Source: Scytonema sp. UIC 10036
Lineage (GTDB): Bacteria > Cyanobacteriota > Cyanobacteriia > Cyanobacteriales > Nostocaceae
Assembly: GCF_009725235.1 (NCBI RefSeq)
Contig: NZ_WJFC01000183.1
Coordinates: 1-26,946, forward strand
Direction of reading: 5' to 3'
DNA length: 26,946 nt
This document shows, one piece after another, positions 15,080-22,994 of this stretch. The position numbers and the translations under genes were made by a program. The notes under the pieces were generated by a model that searched no databases, had not been told where the DNA came from, and was given only the letters and a program-made list of their open reading frames with translations. Position 1 is the first letter of the stretch; each line of letters starts with the position of its first letter.

Positions 15080-15314
15080 AGGTTTAGTCCCAGTCCCGAA
15101 ATTCCATATTCCTCGTAGGCTTGTTTCCAGCTTGTTATCGAACCAAGTGACACATCTAAAATTGTTTGAATTTCCTCATACTTGTAGCCTTGATAAACCA
15201 ATTTCACCGCCAAAGCTTTTCTCACTTCACGGGCATCTGGGCGTTTATCTATAAATTCTTGTAGTTCTGCGATAGGGCTTTAGCCCTTAGCGCTTACGCT
15301 ATCGCAGCTTGTAG
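15080..15314 (-). pseudogene. Second IS630-type transposase fragment, interrupted by a repeat
   Basis: The minus strand encodes LQEFIDKRPDAREVRKALAV, then KLVYQGYKYEEIQTILDVSL, then a helix-turn-helix, then WKQAYEEYGISGL, the N-terminal DNA-binding part of an IS630-family transposase. The homology stops near 15085 and runs into GC-rich repeat DNA (GGCAGCTATG occurs twice there), so the catalytic domain is missing. Its 5' side is interrupted by a palindrome (15267-15307) flanked by CTTGTAG direct repeats. Removing the insert and one flank joins QH to LQEFIDKR in frame. It is a remnant of a different element copy from the one at 3188-3590. Confidence 0.75.
15258..15314. mobile_element. 41-bp palindromic mini-element with 7-bp flanking direct repeats
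   Basis: CTGCGATAG (15267-15275) and CTATCGCAG (15299-15307) are perfect inverted ends around an inner palindrome with GGGCTTTAGCCC. CTTGTAG occurs at 15258-15264 and again at 15308-15314, like a target-site duplication. It lies within the transposase remnant. Confidence 0.55.
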
Positions 15315-15353
15315 ATGCTGGTTTCTTATTGTTCGCTGTTAGACAGAGATATC

Positions 15354-15379
15354 ACTACGTATTATCTCGTAGTTTTTTT
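15354..15379 (+). terminator. Terminator-like hairpin with T-run
   Basis: ACTACG (15354-15359), an 8-nt loop, CGTAGT (15368-15373), then a run of seven T. It reads rightward, although no intact plus-strand gene lies just upstream. From here to 15712 I see only an imperfect palindrome (AGAGTGCGATC ... GATCGCTCT) at about 15652-15693, just downstream of groEL. Confidence 0.4.
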
Positions 15380-15712
15380 CAGAAATCAAATATGATTCCT
15401 ATAGCCTTGTTTATACCGATGTTGTACTCGTCTTTTTGTAAAATTTAATGGCTATTGTGCATTCTTCAACTTTTCAAAAACCACGATGTATGAACTTTTT
15501 AGAATCTGATTCTGGAGAACAGTTAACCTCCTCAAGCTAATTCTATAAATCCCTATAATAATAGAAGTCAATTAGTTAAATATCTTTGTAATTCTTTGAC
15601 TTATGCAATTACAGCAAAGGAATTCTTGGAATTGCTTAGCGCGTAAATTTCCTAGAGTGCGATCGGCACTTGCCACGACTACAGATCGCTCTGAGTCGCA
15701 GCAAGTATATTA

Positions 15713-17344
15713 TTAGTAGCCAAAATCACCACCCATTCCATTACCATTGACAGCAGCTTTGGTCTTCTCTAGCTTGTCAACAATAATGCATTCGGTAGTT
15801 AATACCATACCTGCAATTGAAGCGGCGTTTTGCAGAGCAGAACGGGTCACTTTTGCAGGATCTACAATGCCCGCTTCAAACATATCAGTAAATTCACCCG
15901 TTGAGGCATCATAGCCAACATCAAAAGGTTTCTCCCTAACCCACTCAGCAATCACAGCGCCATTTTGCCCAGCATTATCAACAATCCTCTTGAGAGGAGC
16001 GGAAAGCGCACGAGCTACGATCGCTGCACCAAGAAACTCGTCACCAATTAGGTTTTCTGTTGCCCAATCGTTGAGTTGTGGAGCTAGGTGTAGTAAAGTC
16101 GTACCACCTCCAGCAATAATACCTTCTTCTACAGCTGCTTTAGTCGCATTAATAGCATCTTCCAGACGTAATTTTTTATCTTTCATTTCGGTTTCAGTAG
16201 CAGCACCCACCTTTAAAACCGCAACGCCACTTGTCAGCTTGGCTAAACGTTCTTGCAATTTCTCTTTATCAAAAGAAGACTCTATTTCTTTGATTTGGCG
16301 GCGAATTTGTTCGCAACGCGCTTTGACGGCTTTTTCGTTACCTTCAGCAACAATTGTGGTGTTATCTTTAGTAATAGTCACGCGACGAGGTTTGCCCAAC
16401 ATTTCTATTTGGGTGTTTTCTAAGTTTAAACCAGCTTCTTCGCTAATGACTCGACCACCACTGAGGATGGCAATGTCTTCTAGCATGGCTTTGCGGCGAT
16501 CTCCAAAACCAGGAGCCTTAACTGCTGCGACATTCAATACACCCCGCAGTCGATTAAGTACTAAAGTGGCTAAGGCTTCTTTCTCAATATCTTCAGCAAT
16601 GATAAGTAATGGCTTACCAGAACGAGACACTTGTTCTAGTACCGATACCAAATCTTGTACAAAAGTTATTTTCTTATCCGTCAGCAGAATGTAAGGCTCT
16701 TCCATAACTGCTTCCATCCGCTCTGGATCGGTTACAAAATAAGGCGAGATATAGCCTTTGTCAAAACGCATTCCTTCAGTAATTTCTAGTTCGGTGGTCA
16801 TAGATTTCCCTTCTTCTAGAGAAATGACACCTTCCTGACCCACCTTTTCCATCGTATTGGCGACCATTTCACCGACTTCATTGTCGTTACCTGCCGAAAT
16901 TGCTGCAACTTGGGCAATAGCTTTAGAATCGTGTACGGGACGAGCATATTCGGCAATTTTCTCAACCAAAAAGTGGGTAGCTTTATCAATTCCCTTCCTT
17001 AAGGCTATAGCGTTTGCACCTGCTATGACATTCCGCATTCCTTCTCGGACGATCGCACTTGCGAGAACAACGGCTGTTGTCGTACCATCACCCGCGACGT
17101 CATTGGTCTTAGCGGCTGCTTGACGAATGAGTGAAACACCAGTGTTTTCTACATGGTCTTCCAATTCTATTTCTTTAGCAATAGTGATGCCATCATTGAC
17201 TATTTGAGGAGCACCAAATTTTTTTTCTAAAACTACATTTCGACCTTTAGGACCGAGGGTAATAGCTACTGCTTCAGTCAAAATGTCCATTCCCTTTTCT
17301 AAAGCACGACGTGCTTTTTCGTCATATATAATTTGCTTTGCCAT
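15713..17344 (-). CDS. groEL: 60-kDa chaperonin GroEL
   Basis: 543 residues, the full length for GroEL. It has the N-terminal [17 protein letters not shown], the ATP-site motifs TLGPKGRNV (about 30-38) and [11 protein letters not shown] (about 86-96), and the ATPase aspartate in [23 protein letters not shown] (about 396-418). GroEL forms the double-ring ATP-driven folding chamber with GroES in the cytosol. There is no groES gene beside it, so this is a second, GroES-less copy as many cyanobacteria carry. The C-terminus is short ([11 protein letters not shown]) instead of the long Gly-Met repeat tail. AGAGGA 6 nt upstream is the ribosome-binding site. The gap to the oxidoreductase remnant is only 9 nt, so both are one transcription unit expressed from the element at 18598-18630. 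Confidence 0.97.
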   Translation of the reverse strand: MAKQIIYDEKARRALEKGMDILTEAVAITLGPKGRNVVLEKKFGAPQIVNDGITIAKEIELEDHVENTGVSLIRQAAAKTNDVAGDGTTTAVVLASAIVREGMRNVIAGANAIALRKGIDKATHFLVEKIAEYARPVHDSKAIAQVAAISAGNDNEVGEMVANTMEKVGQEGVISLEEGKSMTTELEITEGMRFDKGYISPYFVTDPERMEAVMEEPYILLTDKKITFVQDLVSVLEQVSRSGKPLLIIAEDIEKEALATLVLNRLRGVLNVAAVKAPGFGDRRKAMLEDIAILSGGRVISEEAGLNLENTQIEMLGKPRRVTITKDNTTIVAEGNEKAVKARCEQIRRQIKEIESSFDKEKLQERLAKLTSGVAVLKVGAATETEMKDKKLRLEDAINATKAAVEEGIIAGGGTTLLHLAPQLNDWATENLIGDEFLGAAIVARALSAPLKRIVDNAGQNGAVIAEWVREKPFDVGYDASTGEFTDMFEAGIVDPAKVTRSALQNAASIAGMVLTTECIIVDKLEKTKAAVNGNGMGGDFGY

Positions 17345-17353
17345 AATATTCCT

Positions 17354-18570
17354 CTAGTTTTTCAAGCTACTACTAAGTGACTGCGTTGCCTCCGTACTTC
17401 TGCTTTCAGGTACGGTCACTATAAATTCCTTTTTATCCTCATGACAAATTTGCTGTATAATGTTGCGTCCTGACATTGCCACAATAGGCACGCTACCACC
17501 CGGTTCAACCCACTGCCCAATCATGTAAAAATTATCGAGACCTGGTAATGTCTTCTCAAGACCAGCAACCATCATAAACATTGTCTCTTTCGCCAACAAC
17601 CAGCCGCAATTGGAGCCTTGCCAATTACCAGTATAACGTTCGTAACTTAGCGGTGTCGCTACATCGATAAATTCAATATCGGCTTTAATACCAGGATAAA
17701 ATTCCTCTAATTGGTCGATGAGAATTTGTGATTCCTGGATTTGCTCGGCATCATAAAGCGGTCGTCCATAAATGCGTTGCCAATAATCATAAGGTGTACT
17801 CAACATAATAATCATCACTGATTTCCCCGCCGGAGCAAGAGAAGGATCGAAGCAGTAGTGTTTTACACTTATTTCATAACGTTCTTCCCCTGCAATAATT
17901 ATTGGTTTATGAAGTATGTAAGTCACCCAATGAGGCTCTTTGGATAAATCGCGATTTAAGCCAAGGGATACCTGAAGTTGGGAGTATAAAGGGAGATGAC
18001 CGTCGTATAATTTTTGAATTTTTTTGTTGAGGAATTGCCCACCTAACATATCAAAAATTGTTCCACGCCCGTCACAAGCAGAAATAACACGGCGAGCGCG
18101 ATCTTCTTGATTGTTATATAGTCGCACACCTACAGCACGGTTATTTTCAATGAGAATTCGTTCAACTTGGGAAGAGTAATGAATTTTTCCACCTAATTCT
18201 ATATAACGCTTTTCAATCGACTGAGCAAATGACGTTCGAGTCGGTTAGGGTCGGTATAAACAATTAGAGTTTTGCCATCCGGCGCTACAATCCGCATGAA
18301 TTCATCATGATGGACAAAATGCCGACCTTGAACTGCTCCGAGTTCTTCCCACATTTGATAAAACGGTTGGTTTTTCCCGGAGCCAAACAGATAATGAATG
18401 CAGCCATCGAATACATAACCTTTGCGCTGCCATGCGGTGCATAAACCACCAGGCAAGTTGTGCATTTCAAAAATTTGGGTACGGTAGCCATTCATTTGGG
18501 CATAGCAACCTGCTGCTAGTCCAGCGATACCTGCACCAATAATAATGATATCGGTTGAGGAGCTTTTCAT
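17354..18570 (-). pseudogene. Carotenoid isomerase/phytoene-desaturase-like FAD oxidoreductase, internally deleted
   Basis: The N-terminal part (18570 to about 18232) has the dinucleotide fold IIIGAGIAGLAAG, the second motif NLPGGLCTAW and FDGCIHYLFG. It ends abruptly after DPNRLERH. The C-terminal part starts in a different frame with FAQSIEKRYIELGGKIHYSSQ and runs to the FAD-closing region YMIGQWVEPGGSVPIVAMSG. Normal members have roughly 500 residues. The two pieces together give about 400, so about 100 or more residues are missing at about 18228-18234, and the deletion shifts the frame, with a stop at about 18199. The enzyme would be inactive. It is transcribed ahead of groEL, so its start may now serve mainly as a leader. 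The related role is redox isomerisation or desaturation of polyene substrates. Confidence 0.82.
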
Positions 18571-18597
18571 GAGTGGTCATAGCCTCTATGTAATTTG

Positions 18598-18630
18598 AAG
18601 GTAGTTGAAAATGTTGAGGATGTTGTGAGG
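18598..18630 (-). promoter_or_regulatory. Shared 11-bp direct-repeat promoter element, copy 6
   Basis: On the minus strand it reads CCTCACAACATCCTCA (18630-18615), then 11 nt, then TACCTT (18603-18598). It points to the oxidoreductase-remnant/groEL unit, giving a leader of about 20 nt to the ATG at 18570. The -10 match is weak, but the repeat units are perfect. Confidence 0.7.
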
Positions 18631-18652
18631 AAACAAATTGAAGTTTAGTTTT

Positions 18653-18685
18653 CCTCACAAGTTCCTCAATCTTTTTTCATAATCT
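18653..18685 (+). promoter_or_regulatory. Shared 11-bp direct-repeat promoter element, copy 7 (ftsH)
   Basis: CCTCACAAGTTCCTCA (18653-18668), then 11 nt, then TAATCT (18680-18685). It points to ftsH. A transcript would start near 18692, so the ATG at 18743, not the earlier open frame from 18698, is the likely start. It is divergent from copy 6, with 22 bp between the two 16-mers. Confidence 0.78.
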
Positions 18686-18742
18686 AAAAATATTATCTTG
18701 CTCCTTTATCCGTCACCCCTTATAGTCAGGAGGCGATCAAAA

Positions 18743-20695
18743 ATGCCAATTGACACCAAGACCAATCGCCGCGAACCATCACCACAGCAAAATTACTTGA
18801 GTAAAATTCTTACCTTTTTGTTTTGGTTACTGATCCTGGTGAATTTGGTTTTATTTGGAGAACCGCAACACCCACAAGTACCCTACAGTCAATTTATGGC
18901 TCAGGTAGAAGCTGACAAAGTTTCTCGTGTTGTCATTAGCAGCAATCAAATTCAGTACGAACTGCGCTCGGAGGTAATCGCTCAAGTACCAAACAAGCAA
19001 TCTCCAGCACAGCCAAAACAAATTTTTGTCACCATACCAGTGGCGATGGATTTAGAGTTACCAAAGCTTCTACGCGAACATAAAGTAGAATTTTCAGTTT
19101 CACCACCCAGTAACTTGAATTGGCTGGCAGTCTTACTCAGTTGGATCATGCCACCCTTAATTTTCTTAAGCATTTGGGGCTGGCTAATTGGTCGCAATCA
19201 ACTAAACGGTCCAGCCGCTTTAACACTTGGTAAAACTAAAGCTCGAATTTATTCAGAAGGTAGTACGGGCATCAAGTTTAATGATGTAGCTGGAGTCGAT
19301 GAAGCCAAAACAGAACTGCAAGAGATTATAGATTTTCTTAAATATGCTGACAAATATACTCGTCTTGGAGCTAAAATTCCGAAAGGAGTATTGTTAGTAG
19401 GACCACCAGGAACAGGAAAGACTTTGCTAGCAAGAGCGATCGCGGGAGAGGCAGGTGTACCATTCTTCAGTATTTCTGGCTCAGCATTTATTGAGTTATT
19501 CGTGGGTTTAGGTGCAGCACGAGTGCGAGATCTATTTGAACAAGCAAAACAACAAGCTCCTTGCATTGTATTTATTGATGAACTAGATGCTCTAGGCAGA
19601 TCGCGAGTTAGTTCTGGTTCAATTGCAGGTAGCAATGATGAGCGAGAACAAACCCTCAATCAATTGCTCTCTGAGTTAGATGGCTTTGAACCTAACACTG
19701 GAGTCATTCTCTTAGCTGCAACCAACCGTCCTGAAGTTCTCGACCCTGCATTGCTACGTCCTGGTCGATTCGATCGACAAATTGTGGTAGATCGTCCCGA
19801 TAAAATTGGTCGCGAAGCCATTCTGAGAGTGCATGCAAGGAACGTGTCTCTAGCACAAGATGTCGATCTTAGCAAGTTAGCATCTCGTACCCCTGGCTTT
19901 GCAGGAGCGGATTTAGCTAACCTTGTGAACGAAGCAGCTCTACTAGCAGCACGTAAAAGCCATACAACCGTAACAATGACTGACTTTAATGAAGCGATTG
20001 AGCGAATTTTAACGGGATTGGAGAAAAAGTCTCGCGTGTTGAATGAAACTGAGAAAAAAACTGTTGCTTATCACGAAGTTGGTCATGCCCTGATTGGTGC
20101 CTTAATTCCCGGTACGGGGACAGTGGAGAAAATATCTGTTGTACCCAGAGGTGTAGCAGCTTTAGGCTATACATTACAACTTCCAGAAGAAGATCGTTTT
20201 TTAGTGACAGAAAGTGAAATTCGCGGTCGAATTGCTGCTCTATTAGGTGGACGAGCTGCAGAAGAGTTAATTTTTCATGAGGTTTCTACTGGTGCTAGCG
20301 ACGACATTCAAAAAGCCACCGATTTAGCCGAACGCTTTGTTACTCTATATGGTATGAGCCAAGCTTTAGGACCAATTGCCTTTGAGAAAGCTCAACACCG
20401 GTTTCTTGAAGGTTTGAGCAATCCGCAACGTCAGGTAAGCCCCACAATTGCTGAAACCATCGATCGAGAGGTGAAAGACCTCGTTGATAGCGCCCACGAG
20501 ATGGCTCTGACAATTTTAGGGAAAAATCAGCAACTACTAGAAGACACCGCACAAAAGTTATTGGCAAAAGAAGTCTTAGAGGGAGAAGAGCTTCGACATT
20601 GTTTACACCAGGTTCAAGCTCCAGCAGAGGTAGATATATGGTTGCATACTGGTAAACTTCTCAAATCAGCCTTAACTGCCCAGTCTAAAGCATAA
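18743..20695 (+). CDS. ftsH: ATP-dependent zinc metalloprotease FtsH
   Basis: 650 residues from the ATG at 18743, which has AGGAGG about 10 nt upstream. Two membrane helices at about 21-39 and 126-149 flank a lumenal or periplasmic loop. The AAA+ domain contains Walker A GPPGTGKT (220-227), pore loop FVGLGA (253-258; the usual form is FVGVGA), Walker B IVFIDE (275-280), and the arginine fingers in LLRPGRFDR (338-345). The peptidase domain has the zinc motif HEVGH (444-448; usually HEAGH). FtsH forms a membrane-anchored hexamer that unfolds and degrades damaged membrane proteins, in cyanobacteria including photosystem II subunits. The V-for-A and L-for-V changes suggest a divergent, accessory FtsH paralogue. 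The divergent conserved promoter pair links its expression to the groEL unit. Confidence 0.95.
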   Translation: MPIDTKTNRREPSPQQNYLSKILTFLFWLLILVNLVLFGEPQHPQVPYSQFMAQVEADKVSRVVISSNQIQYELRSEVIAQVPNKQSPAQPKQIFVTIPVAMDLELPKLLREHKVEFSVSPPSNLNWLAVLLSWIMPPLIFLSIWGWLIGRNQLNGPAALTLGKTKARIYSEGSTGIKFNDVAGVDEAKTELQEIIDFLKYADKYTRLGAKIPKGVLLVGPPGTGKTLLARAIAGEAGVPFFSISGSAFIELFVGLGAARVRDLFEQAKQQAPCIVFIDELDALGRSRVSSGSIAGSNDEREQTLNQLLSELDGFEPNTGVILLAATNRPEVLDPALLRPGRFDRQIVVDRPDKIGREAILRVHARNVSLAQDVDLSKLASRTPGFAGADLANLVNEAALLAARKSHTTVTMTDFNEAIERILTGLEKKSRVLNETEKKTVAYHEVGHALIGALIPGTGTVEKISVVPRGVAALGYTLQLPEEDRFLVTESEIRGRIAALLGGRAAEELIFHEVSTGASDDIQKATDLAERFVTLYGMSQALGPIAFEKAQHRFLEGLSNPQRQVSPTIAETIDREVKDLVDSAHEMALTILGKNQQLLEDTAQKLLAKEVLEGEELRHCLHQVQAPAEVDIWLHTGKLLKSALTAQSKA

Positions 20696-20800
20696 CAGAG
20701 CATATTGCAGAGGCAGAGTTCGGAGAACAAGTTCTAGAGATATGTCAGCAGCAATGCCCAGACTGAATCCACGAGCTTCAAGCTTGTGGTGTGGCTCAAT

Positions 20801-21334
20801 TCACCTGCTATCTACTTCAACCCGAACTTTATCACGGGGACAACGCCAAGGTATTTCTGTGCCAACATAACTACAACCTTGTGCTTGCATGGCATCATCC
20901 GAGACATCATGAGGCTTATAAAATCGCCAACGCCCTTGGTCATCCGGCCCTGATGCTGCCCGCAGGGTACGTTTTTCTTCTCTACCTCTGTCATATCGGT
21001 CATCATAGCGATCGCTAGAACTCTGTGCCGAAACTTCGACGCGAATTTTGTCACGGGGACAACGCCAAGGTATTTGTGTACCAACATGGGTACAACCCTG
21101 TGCTTCCATCGCATCCCATGAGACATCGTTAGGCTTGTAAAACCGCCAACGCCCTTGGTCATCCGGCCCTGATGCTGCCCGCAGAGTACGTTTTTCCCCT
21201 CCTCTTTGAGATAAGAGTACAGGTGAATAGAGAGATTTCACTTCTTGGGCTGAGACAGCTTGTTCATGTGTTTTAATAGACGCTGCTGGCAGAAGCAATC
21301 CTATAGTTAAAGCAAAAATTTGTTTGAAATACAT
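20801..21334 (-). CDS. Secreted protein with two tandem copies of a 55-residue domain
   Basis: 177 residues. Residues 1-29 are a signal peptide (to about AVSA). Two near-identical units start at residues 47 and 120 (73-residue step). Each contains EKRTLRAASGPDDQGRWRF, YKP, a DVS stretch, AQGCxxVGT, IPWRCPRD and RVEV. Each unit has two Cys that could pair. A polar, Tyr/Arg-rich linker (about 103-117) separates them. The duplication is visible in DNA as a direct repeat with a 219-bp offset (20815-20980 versus 21034-21200). I do not recognise the domain. The duplication is recent enough to keep high DNA identity. The gene converges on ftsH. Confidence 0.75.
   Translation of the reverse strand: MYFKQIFALTIGLLLPAASIKTHEQAVSAQEVKSLYSPVLLSQRGGEKRTLRAASGPDDQGRWRFYKPNDVSWDAMEAQGCTHVGTQIPWRCPRDKIRVEVSAQSSSDRYDDRYDRGREEKRTLRAASGPDDQGRWRFYKPHDVSDDAMQAQGCSYVGTEIPWRCPRDKVRVEVDSR
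20815..21200. repeat. Intragenic tandem duplication, 219-bp step
   Basis: Copies at about 20815-20980 and 21034-21200 share long identical stretches, for example CGCCAACGCCCTTGGTCATC in both. They encode the two protein units of the secreted protein above. Confidence 0.85.
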
Positions 21335-21492
21335 TTTATTCTCGATCTCCAGAACTTAAATATAGCCAAGACACTTTTGGCGAAACATTGCTTAACAATT
21401 TTGGCAAGTAATATTACACGAGAATTCTGGTTTACTTTGACAGATAAAGCATTCAGGGATCGGTTTTTTGAAAGCCAGAACACGACCGTGCC

Positions 21493-22119
21493 TTACAAAT
21501 TACCTTCGTTCACGTCGGTATATTGATAGTTGTAGAATTCTGTTCCAGTTGCTTCGTTGATAATTACCACCCGTCCAGTACTGCGATCGTACATGACTCG
21601 TACTCGTCCATCGGAACCAATAAAGTTATTACCCGATGTGCGCTTCAAAACACCGGAGAAATTGAACTCTCCTTCTGTAATCTGCACCGCAATCTGATTG
21701 GCATTACGGGGAGTCATTTGTGTAACTGGAGTCCCCGAGGGTTGGCTGGGTGAAGGTTGACTGGACTGATTAGAAGAATCGGTACTCCAGTAGATATAGA
21801 TCGACTCATTGGCGAGGCGATAAATTTGTCCTTTGTCGCCCAGCCCAGACTGCCGATAGGCAGGACGACCATTTCGATCGCGGTAGTTGCCAGGTTTATT
21901 ACCCACAGGACGCAAGTCATAGCGTTTGCCATTTTGCAATTGAATACCAACCGCACCCTGCCGTTGGGAAAAAGTACAGGGGCCAGAGGATGTAGCGCGA
22001 TCTTCCCCTTTTGGATACACATCGCAGCGAGCCTTAACAGTATCTGCTTTCACTGGAAAGGAAATAGCAATTGATGCTAAAGATAAAACAGTAGCACACA
22101 GTGATGTCTGAAGTTTCAT
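21493..22119 (-). CDS. Secreted protein, function unknown
   Basis: 208 residues if started at the ATG at 22119. The open frame reaches to 22260, but the signal peptide MKLQTSLCATVLSLASIAISF...KAD begins here. The mature protein starts with a Cys-containing stretch (ARCDVYPKGEDR...GPCTFSQRQG) in which two cysteines probably form a disulfide. It continues with IQLQNGKRYDLRPVG and NRDGRP-like sequence, then has a Ser/Pro/Gln linker (about 115-140). It ends with the stretch NQIAVQITEGEFNFSGVL ... RVVIINEATGTEFYNYQY. A paralogous copy of that last part survives at 26294-26368. No enzymatic motif is seen. No clear ribosome-binding site precedes the chosen ATG, so the start is inferred from the signal peptide. 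Confidence 0.72.
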   Translation of the reverse strand: MKLQTSLCATVLSLASIAISFPVKADTVKARCDVYPKGEDRATSSGPCTFSQRQGAVGIQLQNGKRYDLRPVGNKPGNYRDRNGRPAYRQSGLGDKGQIYRLANESIYIYWSTDSSNQSSQPSPSQPSGTPVTQMTPRNANQIAVQITEGEFNFSGVLKRTSGNNFIGSDGRVRVMYDRSTGRVVIINEATGTEFYNYQYTDVNEGNL

Positions 22120-22374
22120 ATGTTTAGGTAAAGTCAACGTTCCATACCTTGCATTTTCTAACCATGTCCTGATATATCTTTCCTCCCCAGTATTTGGCAA
22201 AGGAACACAAACTCTAAATTTTTTCGACAGTATTAAATTTCCCATGTTTATCTTATTCACCTCAAGTGCAGATAAATCAGTTAACTTGCAGGCAAGCTAA
22301 CTGAAAACACTCTCATTATTAGAATTATTGCAAAATCAGGCTTTAACTCTTACTGTATAAGGATTTGATGCTCA

Positions 22375-22584
22375 TTATGTAATAATTATTTGATACCGAT
22401 CGCAGAGAAATCTCAAGATTTTCTTAATATGGTTTTTAATATTATTTAAAACAAACAGCAATTTTCTTTGTTGCACTTTAAAAATATTACTTAAATCACT
22501 TAATAGATAAATCACATCAATCAAAACATCATATATGTCAGTTAAGTAGGTGCGAATATCTCTCTTTTTCAGATCTTCCAACAT
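22375..22584 (-). CDS. Doubtful small open frame
   Basis: 69 codons, Lys/Ile/Leu-rich, predicted helical, no ribosome-binding site and no recognisable family. It lies in a 735-nt AT-rich gap (22260-22994) in which I otherwise see only a possible promoter (22623-22652). Low support. Confidence 0.2.
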   Translation of the reverse strand: MLEDLKKRDIRTYLTDIYDVLIDVIYLLSDLSNIFKVQQRKLLFVLNNIKNHIKKILRFLCDRYQIIIT

Positions 22585-22622
22585 AGATGTTGATTAGTTA
22601 AGATAACCAGAAATAATTTAGC

Positions 22623-22652
22623 TTGACTTTGCTCTATTTTGTGGTATATTAT
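22623..22652 (+). promoter_or_regulatory. Possible sigma70-type promoter
   Basis: TTGACT (22623-22628), then a 16-nt spacer to TATATT (22645-22650) or an 18-nt spacer to TATTAT (22647-22652). It points toward the M13 peptidase gene about 345 nt away. This is a sequence match only. Confidence 0.3.
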
Positions 22653-22994
22653 GCGGTTGATAATGCTTAGATGTAGATCTCATCAAGCAGGCATATGAAC
22701 CTGGCAAAACTTTATGTATTTGTTTATTTCTACAATTGAACTCTTATGAGAGAATAATTATGGATTATGTTTTTTTGATACCTTCCTAGAAAAATCGAAA
22801 TTCAATTTATCTAAGCATATAAAATCTATTAGTCTTAAGAAAATGGAAACAAGACATCAAATTCAATCTAAGTATGATAATAATTCAAAAAATTGAATTA
22901 AATTAATATGCAGGATTGATGGGTGATAAAGGCTAGAAGCTAGAGTGTTGTACCACATCCCAATCAAAAGTACTGTATATCATTGAGAATAAAC

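Noticed and set aside
15493..15540. CCTCCTCA near 15525 as an eighth promoter element
   Set aside because: Only one CCTCA-like unit is present. The upstream unit does not match, and the -10 spacing fits poorly.
15990..16694. Long plus-strand open frame of 234 codons
   Set aside because: It lies opposite groEL, whose identity is certain. It is a shadow frame with Ser/Arg/Pro-biased composition.
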